NCBI GenBank assembly: GCA_016792585.1
Contig: JAEULB010000219.1
Span: 1-32,129, forward strand
Length of the DNA stretch: 32,129 nucleotides
DNA from: Rhodospirillaceae bacterium
GTDB taxonomy: Bacteria > Pseudomonadota > Alphaproteobacteria > SHVZ01
Direction of reading: 5' to 3'
Part shown: in pieces, positions 7,272 through 15,723 of the stretch
Numbering within the stretch: position 1 is the stretch's first letter
Layout: each line of letters opens with the position of its first letter
Program-made: the position numbers and the translations under genes
Notes under the pieces: generated by a model
What the model was told of the DNA's origin: nothing
Database searches by the model: none
What the model saw: the letters and a program-made list of their open reading frames with translations, nothing else

Positions 7272-8341
7272 TGGCTGGTCTGCGTCTCGAACACCTGTCG
7301 AAGAGCTTCGGCGCCACCGTCGCCGTCCGCGACGTCACGCTGGATGTCGGCGATGGCGAGTTCCTGGTGCTGCTGGGGCCGTCGGGCTGCGGCAAGACGA
7401 CGACGCTCCGCATGATCGCGGGATTCATCGCACCGACCGCCGGCCGCGTGCATCTCGGCGGGCGGGAGATCACGGCGCTTCCGCCCTGGAAGCGCAACGC
7501 CGGCATCGTGTTCCAGAGCTATGCGCTGTTCCCGCACCTGACGGTCGCCGAGAACGTCGCCTTCGGCCTCGAGATGCGGAAGCTCTCCAAGGCCGAGATC
7601 GCACCCAAGGTCGCCGAGGCGCTCAGGCTCGTCCGCCTCGATCATCTCGGCGAGCGGCTGCCGCGCCAGCTTTCCGGCGGCCAGCAGCAGCGGGTGGCGC
7701 TCGCCCGCGCGCTCGCCATCCGCCCCGACGTGCTGCTGCTGGACGAGCCGCTGTCGAACCTGGACGCCAAGCTGCGGGAGACGGTGCGCATCGAGATCCG
7801 CGAGCTTCAGCGCCAGCTCGGCATCACCACGGTGATGGTGACCCACGACCAGGAGGAGGCCCTGATCATGGCCGACCGCCTGGTGGTGATGTCGGAAGGC
7901 GAGGTCAAGCAGGTCGGGACCCAGCGCGAGCTCTACGAGCAACCGGCCAACCGCTTCGTCGCGGGCTTCGTCGGCCGCAGCAATTTCCTCGCCGGAACTA
8001 TGGTCAGCCCCGGCCGCTTCGAGACCAGGGGCGGAGTCGCGATCTCCTGCGCCGCGGGTCTGACCGGCCCGGCGGTGATCGCGCTCAGGCCCGAGCGCCT
8101 GGCGCTGGGATCCGCCGCCGGCGGGCTCGAGAATCATATGCAGGGGACGGTCGAGCTCGTCTCTTATCTCGGTGCGTCGGTCGACGTGCATGTGCGCGTG
8201 TCGCCGGCCGACCGTATCGTCGTCACCCAACCAAACCGCGTCGATGCGAGAACCCCGGAAGAAGGCGAGAGGATCGACGTCGGTTGGCCGAAGGGCGCTG
8301 CCGTGGTGTTCCCCGATGACGGGACGCACGCCGGCGCCTGA
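7271..8341 (+). CDS. ABC transporter ATP-binding protein (PotA-like)
   Basis: The 356-residue ATPase energises the importer encoded around it. Walker A is GPSGCGKTT, the Q-loop is IVFQSYALFPH, the signature is LSGGQQQRVALARAL, Walker B is VLLLDEPLSNLD and the H-loop is VMVTHDQEEA. After residue ~235 there is a TOBE-like regulatory domain (ALRPERLALG…GTVELVSYLGASVDVHVRV), as in PotA/FbpC/UgpC ATPases. Start overlaps the permease stop. The ligand class (polyamine, amine or similar) is inferred only from subfamily resemblance. Confidence 0.95.
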   Translation: MAGLRLEHLSKSFGATVAVRDVTLDVGDGEFLVLLGPSGCGKTTTLRMIAGFIAPTAGRVHLGGREITALPPWKRNAGIVFQSYALFPHLTVAENVAFGLEMRKLSKAEIAPKVAEALRLVRLDHLGERLPRQLSGGQQQRVALARALAIRPDVLLLDEPLSNLDAKLRETVRIEIRELQRQLGITTVMVTHDQEEALIMADRLVVMSEGEVKQVGTQRELYEQPANRFVAGFVGRSNFLAGTMVSPGRFETRGGVAISCAAGLTGPAVIALRPERLALGSAAGGLENHMQGTVELVSYLGASVDVHVRVSPADRIVVTQPNRVDARTPEEGERIDVGWPKGAAVVFPDDGTHAGA

Positions 8342-8391
8342 AGGCCGCGATGGTCGTGAAGCAACGTCGTCGAACAGGAGGAGTAGCGAAC

Positions 8392-9462
8392 ATGAAAAGC
8401 ACATCAGGTCGGTATTTCAGCCGTCGCAGCGTGCTCACCGGAGCTTCGGCGCTTGCCGGCGCCAGCATGGTCGGCGGCTTCCCCCAGGCCCATGCGCAGG
8501 CCAACAAGCGGGTCGTGCTCGCCACATGGGGCGGCGACTACGCCGAGCTTCTCACCAAGAACATCTCGAAGCCGCTGATGACGCCCAAGGGCTGGGAGGT
8601 CGTCAACGACGAGGCCGGCAGCCCGCAGCGCATGACCAAAGTCATGGCCGAGCGGCGCCTGCCGCGCGGCACCTCCGACATCCAGGCGCTCGCCGCCACC
8701 GACATCGGCCAGCTGATCGAAGGGGACATGCTGGAGAAGCTCGACCTCTCGAAGATCCCCAACTCCAAGCATGTGCTGAAGACCTTCAGCATCGCCGACT
8801 CGCCCTATTTCTCGCCGCACATCTATTCGGGCAAGGTCGTCCTCTATAACCCGAAGCTGATCTCGAACCCGCCGACCGGCCTCGGCGACCTGTGGGATGC
8901 GAAGAACCAGGGCAAGGTCGGCATCGTCGACATCCAGCACAACTACGTGACGATGGCGGCGGCGCTCGCCGGCGGCGGCAAGACCGGCGACTTCGACAAG
9001 GCGAAGAAGGCGCTGCTCGACCTCAAGAAGCTGAAGCCGCGCATCTACCCGACCAACGAGGCGCTGGCGACGGCGCTCAAGACCGAGGAGGTCGGGCTCA
9101 CCATCATGTGGAAGGCGCGCGCGGTGCAATGGCAGAACGCCGGCACCAACATCCTGACCATCGCGCCGAAGGAAGGCATCATCACGTACGTCTCGGGCTT
9201 CACCGTTCCGAAGAACGCGCCGAACAAGGATGGCGCCTATGCCTTCCTCAACGAGGCGCTGGAACCGCCGGCGCAGCAGGGCTTCGCCGTCGACATGGGC
9301 TACAACCCGGTGGTCGGCAACGCCACGGTCGCCGACGACCTCCGGAAGCGGATCGGCTTCACCAAGCAGGAAGAGGAGCTGCTGGTGAATCCGGATCTCG
9401 ACTTCATCACCAAGCGCCAGGCCGAGATCAAGGACTTCTGGGACAAGGAGTTCAAGGCTTAA
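8392..9462 (+). CDS. ABC transporter solute-binding protein, spermidine/putrescine type, Tat signal
   Basis: The 356-residue product begins with a twin-arginine leader (SRRSVLTGASALAGASMVGG) and a likely AHA-QA cleavage site, so it is exported folded to the periplasm. The mature part begins KRVVLATWGGDYAELL, typical of PotD/PotF-like (family 1/8) binding proteins. I chose the ATG at 8392 because AGGAGG lies 10 nt upstream (8376-8381). An in-frame ATG at 8350 would add a charged extension that spoils the leader. It lies between the ATPase and the second permease, in one operon. Confidence 0.93.
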   Translation: MKSTSGRYFSRRSVLTGASALAGASMVGGFPQAHAQANKRVVLATWGGDYAELLTKNISKPLMTPKGWEVVNDEAGSPQRMTKVMAERRLPRGTSDIQALAATDIGQLIEGDMLEKLDLSKIPNSKHVLKTFSIADSPYFSPHIYSGKVVLYNPKLISNPPTGLGDLWDAKNQGKVGIVDIQHNYVTMAAALAGGGKTGDFDKAKKALLDLKKLKPRIYPTNEALATALKTEEVGLTIMWKARAVQWQNAGTNILTIAPKEGIITYVSGFTVPKNAPNKDGAYAFLNEALEPPAQQGFAVDMGYNPVVGNATVADDLRKRIGFTKQEEELLVNPDLDFITKRQAEIKDFWDKEFKA

Positions 9463-9476
9463 GGCCCTAAGCGTTC

Positions 9477-10379
9477 ATGTCGGCTTCGGCCACCGACGAC
9501 AGCTTGGCTTCGCTCGCCGCGCGGGAAGCGCGCGGCGGGCGGCTGTCGACCGCCGGGTTCCTGATCGGGCCGGCGACCGTCTTCGTCACGATCGGCCTGC
9601 TGGTGCCGATCCTGATCCTGTTCCGCTACAGCCTGAACGACTTCAAGCCGGGCCTGCTGATGGTCGACGCGCTGACCATCAAGCAGTACGTGCTCTTCTT
9701 CACCGATCCGTATTTCCTGGCGGCCTTCTGGCGCACGCTTCGCGTCGCGATCATGGTGACGGCGATCTGCCTCGTCGTCGCGTTCCCGCTGGCCTACAAG
9801 CTCGCGCGCACCCAGAGCCGCTACAAGAACGTCCTGATCATGCTGGTCGTGCTGCCGCTGTTCGTGGGCAACGCGGTGCGCGCCGCCGGCTGGATGACGG
9901 CCTTCGGCAACAAGGGCTTCGTCAACGTCTCGCTGCAGTGGCTGGGCCTGATCGACGAGCCCATCCGCATCATGTACACCGAGTTCGCGGTCGTCGTCGG
10001 CATCGTCGCGGTCAACCTGCCTTACGTCGTGCTGACCCTGCAGAGCGTGATCGAGGGCATCGATCGCGTGGTCGAGGAGGCGGCCTTCAGCCTCGGCGCC
10101 GATCCGCTGACGATGGCCAGGCGCGTGCTCTGGCCGCTGGCCCTTCCGGGCTTCGCCGCCGGCGCGATCTTCTGCTTCATCCTGACGATGAACGCCTATG
10201 CGACGCCGGTCCTGCTCGGCGGCCCGCAATTCGTGATGATGGGCCCGCTCGTCTACGTGCAGTTCGCGGTCAAGAGCAACTGGCCCTTCGGCGCCGCGGT
10301 CTCATTCGTGCTGATGACCGCGACCCTGCTGCTGACTGCCGCCGCCAACCTGATGGTGCTTCGCCGCTACCGCAACTAG
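9477..10379 (+). CDS. ABC transporter permease, spermidine/putrescine (PotB) type
   Basis: The 300-residue membrane protein has six predicted hydrophobic segments and the coupling loop EEAAFSLGADPLTMARRVLWP near residues 195-216. The long cytoplasmic N-terminal lead (about 25 residues) before the first span is normal for PotB-like permeases. It pairs with the permease encoded at 6444 to make the heterodimeric channel. It starts 14 bp after the binding-protein gene, in the same operon. Confidence 0.93.
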   Translation: MSASATDDSLASLAAREARGGRLSTAGFLIGPATVFVTIGLLVPILILFRYSLNDFKPGLLMVDALTIKQYVLFFTDPYFLAAFWRTLRVAIMVTAICLVVAFPLAYKLARTQSRYKNVLIMLVVLPLFVGNAVRAAGWMTAFGNKGFVNVSLQWLGLIDEPIRIMYTEFAVVVGIVAVNLPYVVLTLQSVIEGIDRVVEEAAFSLGADPLTMARRVLWPLALPGFAAGAIFCFILTMNAYATPVLLGGPQFVMMGPLVYVQFAVKSNWPFGAAVSFVLMTATLLLTAAANLMVLRRYRN

Positions 10380-10399
10380 ATCGCTTGAATGGGGGAACC

Positions 10400-13300
10400 A
10401 TGGCTGCGTCCGATGCTCTCACGTCGCTTCGCTCGGGCCTGCTCGGCTCGTTCGACTGGCGCCTGATCGGGCCGCATCGCGGCGGCCGCGTCGTCGCTGT
10501 CGCCGGCTGCCCGTCCGACCCGATGACGTTCTATTTCGGCGCCTGCGCCGGGGGCGTGTGGAAGACCACCGACGGCGGCCAGAACTGGCTCTGCACCACC
10601 GACGGCTTCTTCACCACCTCGGCGGTCGGTGCGATCGCGGTGGCTCCCTCCGATCCCAACGTCATCTACGCCGGCACCGGCGAGGCCTGCATCAGGAACG
10701 ACGTCTCGCATGGCGACGGCGTCTACAAGTCGACCGACGCCGGCAAGACCTGGACCAATATCGGCCTCGCCGACACGCGCCATATCGGCCGCATCGTCGT
10801 GCATCCGAAGGACCCGAACCGCGTCTATGTCGCCGCCCTCGGCCATGCCTGGGGCCGCAACAAGGCGCGCGGCGTCTTCCGCTCGATCGACGGCGGCAAG
10901 AGCTGGACGCAGGTGCTGCACCGGAGCGACCGCACCGGCTGTCACGACCTGGCGCTCGATCCGGCCAATCCGGAAGTCCTATACGCGCCGGCGTGGCAGG
11001 CGCAGCGCCATCCCCATGCGCTGGTCAGCGGCGGCGAGGAGTGCGGGCTCTGGCGCTCGACCGACGGTGGCGACAGCTGGACCGACATCACCCGCAGCCG
11101 CGGCCTGCCCAAGGGCATGCTCGGCAAGATCGGCGTCGCGATCTCGCCCGAGCCGGTGGGCGGGCGCGGCTACGGTCGCGTCTGGGCGCTGGTCGAGGCC
11201 GATGACGGCGCGCTCTTCCGTTCCGACGACGGCGGCGTCAATTGGGAGCGGGCATCCGAGTTCTCAGGTTTGCGCACGCGGCCCTGGTACTACATGCACG
11301 TGACGGCGGATCCCAAGGACGCCGAGACCGTCTATGTGCAGAACTACCGCCTGTGGAAGTCGATCGACGGCGGCCGCAATTTCCTGCATGTGCCGACGCC
11401 GCATGGCGACGACCATGCGCTCTGGATCGACCCTGAGAATCCCCGGCGCATGATCGAGGGCAACGACGGCGGCGCCTGCGTCTCCTTCAATGCCGGCCAG
11501 TCCTGGTCGTCGATCTACAACCAGCCGACCGCGCAGCTCTACCACGTCATCACCGACGACCGCTTTCCCTACCGCGTCTATGCGTCCCAGCAGGACAACA
11601 CCGCAATCAGCTTGCCGAGCGCGTCACCGATCGGCGCGATCACCGAGCGCGACTGGGTCAAGCCCGGCGGCGGCGAGAGCGGCTATATCGCGATCAAGCA
11701 TGACGACAACGACTACGTCGTCGCTTCCGGCCCGATCGGCCGGCGCTTCACCAACGACATCATGTACCTGTTCGACTACAAGACCGGGCAGGACTGGCAG
11801 AACACGGTCTGGCCCGAGCTTTATGGATGGGGCGCCGGCGCCGAGGATCTCAAGTACCGGTTCAACTGGACCTTCCCGATCCATTTCAGCAAGCACGATC
11901 CCGACGTGCTCTGGGTGGGGTCGCAGCATCTCCACCGATCGACCGATCTCGGCGCGAGCTGGGAAGTCCTGAGCCCCGACCTCACCCGCAACGACAAGAG
12001 CAAGCTCGGGCCCTCGGGCGGGCCGGTCACGCGCGACAACACCGGTGCCGAGGTCTACTGCACGATCTTCGCCTTCGCGGAGTCGCCGAAGGTCCGCAAC
12101 CTGCTCTGGTGCGGCACCGACGACGGCCTCGTCCATCGCTCGGAAGACGGCGGGCGCCGCTGGACCAACATCACGCCGGACGGCAGGCGCGGCAAGGTTG
12201 CCGGCGGGGCGCGCAACGCGCTGCCCGACTGGTCCCTGATCAGCATCGTCGAGCCGTCGTCGCATGACGAGGATTCGATTTATGTCGCCGCCACCCGCTA
12301 CAAGCACGACGACACCAAGCCCTATCTCTACAAGACGACGGATCGCGGGAAGACCTGGACGAAGATCGTCGGCGGCATTCCCGATCACGAGTTCACCCGC
12401 ACGATCCGCGAGGACCCGGCGCGTCGCGGCCTCCTCTATTGCGGCACCGAGACCGGCATCTACGTCTCCTTCGACGACGGCGACGCCTGGCACCGGCTCG
12501 GCGGCAACCTGCCGGTGGCGCCGATCCACGATCTCGTGATCAAGGGCGTCGAGATGGTGGTCGCGACCCACGGCCGCTCGATCTGGATCCTCGACGACCT
12601 GACACCGCTGCATCAGCTCTACGACCTGATGAAGGGCCGCCGCCGGAAGGCCGACGCGCATCTGTTCCGGCCGCGCTCGGGCGTGCGCATGCGGATGCTG
12701 GGCGGCTTCAGCGGCACGGCTGAGCAGGCGGCCGCCTCCCGCGGTCCCGTCTGGCCCGGCCTCGTCAACTACGGCCGCAGCGGCGCCAGCATCTTCAAGG
12801 TGCTGCCGCGCCGTCGTGCCGACGGAAACGAGGAGGCTATCCATCTCGACGCCGGCCGCAATCCGCCCAACGGCGTCGTCATCAACTACTTCCTGCCGAC
12901 GGTTCCGGACGGTGGTACGGTCGGCCTCACCTTCCTCGACGAGAAGGAGCGGAAGCTGCGCACCTACGAGAAGGTCCCGGTGCGTGCCGGCATCAACCGC
13001 TTCATCTGGAACCGCCGGCTTCCCGGCGTGCCGAACGTGAACGCGACCGACCTGGAGCCGATCGGCCGTCCGAACGGGCCGATGGTGGTACCGGGCCGCT
13101 ACCTGGTACGGCTCGACGCCGGTGGCGACACGCTGACCGAGGCCTTCGAGATCCTGCCAGATCCCAGGATCAGGACCTCGGCTGCCGACCTGAAGGCGCA
13201 GTTCCTGTTCCTCCGTGAGATACTCGACAAGCTCGGCGTCGCCAACCGCCTGATCAACGACATCGATGCGCTGCTCAAGCAGGCGAAGCTCCTGGATGAG

Positions 13301-13624
13301 CGTCTCGCGCAGCGGCGGGCGGGACCGGCCCGCACGCAGCTTGGCAAGATCAGGAACGAGCTCAAGGCGATGCGCAACGTCCTGATCGACGTCAACTACA
13401 GCCAGGCGCAGCTCTGGCCAGCCGGCCTGCACGAGAAGCTGAATGCTCTCTTCGAGACCGTCGACAGCGCCGACTTCGCGCCGGCCCGCCAGGCGCGCGA
13501 AGTCTTCGCCAGCCTCGTCGAGCGGCTCGACGCGCTGGTGACGCGCTGGAACCGCCTGCAGGAGAAGGCGATCCCGTCGCTGAACGCCGCGCTCAAGTCC
13601 GTCGGCGTCGCCGCGATCGGCTGA
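10400..13624 (+). CDS. large Asp-box (BNR/sortilin-like) beta-propeller protein without signal peptide
   Basis: The 1,074-residue product starts at ATG 10400 after GGGGGA (10390-10395). At least ten Asp-box motifs occur between residues ~50 and ~700, for example VWKTTDGGQNW, VYKSTDAGKTW, VFRSIDGGKSW, LWRSTDGGDSW, LFRSDDGGVNW, LHRSTDLGASW and LYKTTDRGKTW, giving one or two multi-bladed propellers like VPS10/sortilin and xyloglucanase propellers. The propeller ends in THGRSIWILDDL, then a beta-rich domain and a helical C-terminus follow. Relatives are often annotated 'glycosyl hydrolase', but no catalytic site is evident and I do not claim enzymatic activity. Unlike many secreted relatives it has no hydrophobic leader. 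It follows the importer genes by 20 bp, so it is probably made with the transporter. Its role is unknown. Confidence 0.88.
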   Translation: MAASDALTSLRSGLLGSFDWRLIGPHRGGRVVAVAGCPSDPMTFYFGACAGGVWKTTDGGQNWLCTTDGFFTTSAVGAIAVAPSDPNVIYAGTGEACIRNDVSHGDGVYKSTDAGKTWTNIGLADTRHIGRIVVHPKDPNRVYVAALGHAWGRNKARGVFRSIDGGKSWTQVLHRSDRTGCHDLALDPANPEVLYAPAWQAQRHPHALVSGGEECGLWRSTDGGDSWTDITRSRGLPKGMLGKIGVAISPEPVGGRGYGRVWALVEADDGALFRSDDGGVNWERASEFSGLRTRPWYYMHVTADPKDAETVYVQNYRLWKSIDGGRNFLHVPTPHGDDHALWIDPENPRRMIEGNDGGACVSFNAGQSWSSIYNQPTAQLYHVITDDRFPYRVYASQQDNTAISLPSASPIGAITERDWVKPGGGESGYIAIKHDDNDYVVASGPIGRRFTNDIMYLFDYKTGQDWQNTVWPELYGWGAGAEDLKYRFNWTFPIHFSKHDPDVLWVGSQHLHRSTDLGASWEVLSPDLTRNDKSKLGPSGGPVTRDNTGAEVYCTIFAFAESPKVRNLLWCGTDDGLVHRSEDGGRRWTNITPDGRRGKVAGGARNALPDWSLISIVEPSSHDEDSIYVAATRYKHDDTKPYLYKTTDRGKTWTKIVGGIPDHEFTRTIREDPARRGLLYCGTETGIYVSFDDGDAWHRLGGNLPVAPIHDLVIKGVEMVVATHGRSIWILDDLTPLHQLYDLMKGRRRKADAHLFRPRSGVRMRMLGGFSGTAEQAAASRGPVWPGLVNYGRSGASIFKVLPRRRADGNEEAIHLDAGRNPPNGVVINYFLPTVPDGGTVGLTFLDEKERKLRTYEKVPVRAGINRFIWNRRLPGVPNVNATDLEPIGRPNGPMVVPGRYLVRLDAGGDTLTEAFEILPDPRIRTSAADLKAQFLFLREILDKLGVANRLINDIDALLKQAKLLDERLAQRRAGPARTQLGKIRNELKAMRNVLIDVNYSQAQLWPAGLHEKLNALFETVDSADFAPARQAREVFASLVERLDALVTRWNRLQEKAIPSLNAALKSVGVAAIG

Positions 13625-13695
13625 TCGCCTCACCAACCGGATGGTGCTTCGCCGCCGCCGAAGCTAGGCTGCGCCGCCCTTGAGCTGGAGGTGCC

Positions 13696-14682
13696 ATGCG
13701 GGCGGTGATGTGCAAGACCCTCGGGCCGCCCAAGGCGCTGGTCGTCGAGGAATGCGCTTCGCCGATGCCCGGCGCCGGCGAGGTCCGCGTCGCGGTCGAA
13801 GCGGCAGGCGTCAACTTCCCCGACTTCCTGATCGTCCAGGGCAAGTACCAGCACAAGCCGCCGCTTCCTTTCTCGCCGGGCTCCGAGATCAGCGGCATCG
13901 TCGATGCGGTCGGCGAGGGCGTCACCTCGCTCAAGGCCGGGGACGCGGTGCTCGGCGTCATCGGCGTCGGCGGCTTCGCCGAAAAGGCGGTGGCGCGGGC
14001 GGAGCATCTTCTCAAGCGGCCGGCGACGATGGACCCGGTGACGGCGGCCGGCTTCGCGATGACCTACGGCACCAGCATGCACGCGCTGAAGCAGCGCGCC
14101 GACCTCCAGCCCGGCGAAACCCTGCTCGTGCTGGGCGCTGCGGGCGGCGTCGGCCTTGCGGCCGTCGAGATCGGCGCGGCGATGGGCGCCCGCGTCATCG
14201 CCGCCGCGAGCTCGCCCGAGAAGCTCGAGATCGCGCGCGCCGCCGGCGCCTCCGACCTCATCGACTACAAGAAGGACGGCCTGCGCGACCGGCTGAAGGA
14301 GATCGTCGGAGAGACGGGCGTCGACGTCGTCTACGATCCGGTCGGCGGCGAGCTGTTCGAGCAGGCGCTGCGCTCGACCGCGTGGGAAGGACGCATGCTG
14401 GTGGTCGGCTTCGCCTCCGGCGAGATTCCGAAGGCGCCGGCGAACCTGCCGCTGCTCAAGGGCTGCTCGATCGTCGGCGTCAGCCTCGGCGGATTCCGCA
14501 AGCGCCATCCCGAGGCGCACGCCGCCAATTTCGACCAGCTGTTCGCCTGGCATGCCGAAGGCAGGCTCAAGCCGCTCGTCAGCCGGACGCTGCCGATGTC
14601 GAAGGCGGCCGAGGCGCTGACGACGCTCGCCAGCCGCGGCGCCGTTGGCAAGATCGTGCTGACGATGGAGCGGCCGGCGTGA
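13696..14682 (+). CDS. NADPH:quinone oxidoreductase-family protein
   Basis: The 328-residue zinc-free MDR enzyme has a GroES-like N-terminal domain with AAGVNFPDFLIVQGKYQHKP, the quinone-reductase pattern, and a Rossmann domain with LLVLGAAGGVGLAAVEIGAAMG near residues 142-163. It probably reduces a quinone, enoyl or enone compound with NADPH. A GGAGG box lies just before the ATG. It sits in the transporter operon between the propeller gene and the decarboxylase-fold gene. Its stop overlaps the next GTG start (GTGA), pointing to coupled translation. It is a separate subfamily from the MDR gene at 4647. Confidence 0.9.
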   Translation: MRAVMCKTLGPPKALVVEECASPMPGAGEVRVAVEAAGVNFPDFLIVQGKYQHKPPLPFSPGSEISGIVDAVGEGVTSLKAGDAVLGVIGVGGFAEKAVARAEHLLKRPATMDPVTAAGFAMTYGTSMHALKQRADLQPGETLLVLGAAGGVGLAAVEIGAAMGARVIAAASSPEKLEIARAAGASDLIDYKKDGLRDRLKEIVGETGVDVVYDPVGGELFEQALRSTAWEGRMLVVGFASGEIPKAPANLPLLKGCSIVGVSLGGFRKRHPEAHAANFDQLFAWHAEGRLKPLVSRTLPMSKAAEALTTLASRGAVGKIVLTMERPA

Positions 14683-15653
14683 CGCGGCATCGGGTGCGTC
14701 TCGCGATCAGGGACTGGGACTTCCTGACGCCCATCGTCGTCGGCGACGTCCGCTCTCCCGATCTCGAGGTGACGATCGAACGGCTCGATGCGCTCGTTGC
14801 CGACCCTGCCCATCATCCGAACTGCGACGGCGCGGAGGTGTCGTTCAGCCGATACGCGCGCGAACGCGTCCAGGGTATCGCCCAGGGTACCGCCCATGGT
14901 ACCGGCGGGCTGGTCGGGCTGCCGCACTTCCTGATGCGGGCCTTCCGCCATCGCTGCATCATCACGGCGAAGGCGAGTTCGATCACCGGCATCGCCGGGC
15001 TCGCCGGCAAGACCATCGGCCTGGAGGGATGGCCCGACTCCGGCCACATCTGGACGCGGGCGCTGCTGCGGCGGGAAGGGATCGGCGTCGGCGACGTGCA
15101 CTGGCGGGTGGGCCGCCTGACCGCTGCGGACCCGATCCGGCCGCATGCCGGCGACTTCGGCTGGCCCGGCCGGATCGAGGTACTGCCAAACGACAAGCCG
15201 ACGCTCGGGCTGCTGGAGACGGGCGAGATCGACGCCGTCTTCGCGCCCTTCATGCCACCGGGCTTCCACGAGGCCGGCAGCCGGCTGCGCGCGCTGCTGC
15301 CGGATTACCGGGCGGCCGAGGTTGCCTACTTCCGCGACGTCGGATACGTGCCTGGCATCCACGTGCTCGCGCTCAAGCCCGAGGCGGTCGCCGCGCGCCC
15401 CGGCCTCGGACAGGCCTTAAGCGAGCTGATCGACGAGTCCACGCGCGTCTGGCTCGCCAAGCGGGCGAAGTATGCCGAGACGACGCCGTGGATGATCGAC
15501 GAGCTCGCCCGCAGCACCCGCGACCTGCCTTCCGGCTGGGACCGGAACGGCTTCGCCGCCAACGAGGCGATGATCGACGCCTTCGCCGAGGAGATCTTCG
15601 CGCAGCGCGTGACGCAGCGAAGGCTCAGCCCGCGGGAGCTGTTTCCGGGCTGA
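14679..15653 (+). CDS. 4,5-dihydroxyphthalate decarboxylase-like / solute-binding-fold cytosolic protein
   Basis: The 324-residue product resembles the 4,5-dihydroxyphthalate decarboxylase (Pht5) family, which shares the fold of NMT1/PhnD-type binding proteins. It starts LAIRDWDFLTPIVVGDV, then AEVSFSRYAR, FRHRCIITAKA, LAGKTIGLEGW, VPGIHVLALKPE and a terminal RRLSPRELF. These match the family's order of motifs. No leader peptide is present, so it acts in the cytosol as an enzyme or ligand sensor rather than an exported receptor. The GTG at 14679 overlaps the previous stop by four bases. Residues ~66-75 are coded by a 12-bp tandem repeat. It is the last gene of the operon. The substrate is not established. 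Confidence 0.8.
   Translation: MTRHRVRLAIRDWDFLTPIVVGDVRSPDLEVTIERLDALVADPAHHPNCDGAEVSFSRYARERVQGIAQGTAHGTGGLVGLPHFLMRAFRHRCIITAKASSITGIAGLAGKTIGLEGWPDSGHIWTRALLRREGIGVGDVHWRVGRLTAADPIRPHAGDFGWPGRIEVLPNDKPTLGLLETGEIDAVFAPFMPPGFHEAGSRLRALLPDYRAAEVAYFRDVGYVPGIHVLALKPEAVAARPGLGQALSELIDESTRVWLAKRAKYAETTPWMIDELARSTRDLPSGWDRNGFAANEAMIDAFAEEIFAQRVTQRRLSPRELFPG
14874..14906 (+). repeat. in-frame 12-bp tandem repeat (2.75 copies)
   Basis: GGTATCGCCCAG, GGTACCGCCCAT and GGTACCGGC follow each other and encode GIAQ-GTAH-GTG within the decarboxylase-like protein. The copies differ by single bases. Confidence 0.7.
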
Positions 15654-15657
15654 GGAG

Positions 15658-15673
15658 AGCGGGCGTGCCCGCT
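15658..15673. terminator. short hairpin between convergent genes
   Basis: AGCGGGC-GT-GCCCGCT lies in the 70-bp gap between the convergent operon end (15653) and the cyclase stop (15724). The stem is strong, but no good T-run follows on either strand, so termination is only suggested. Confidence 0.4.
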
Positions 15674-15723
15674 TCTGACCCTTAGAGGCCCTATGACGGG
15701 CAATCAGAAGGACGCGACGCCAA

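Noticed and set aside
11624..13636. 670-codon minus-strand open frame opposite the propeller gene
   Set aside because: Antisense shadow of a gene with more than ten Asp-box motifs.
13631..13646. CACCA-N6-TGGTG symmetry after the propeller gene
   Set aside because: Arms of five bases with no T-run or second copy. Too weak to call an operator or terminator.
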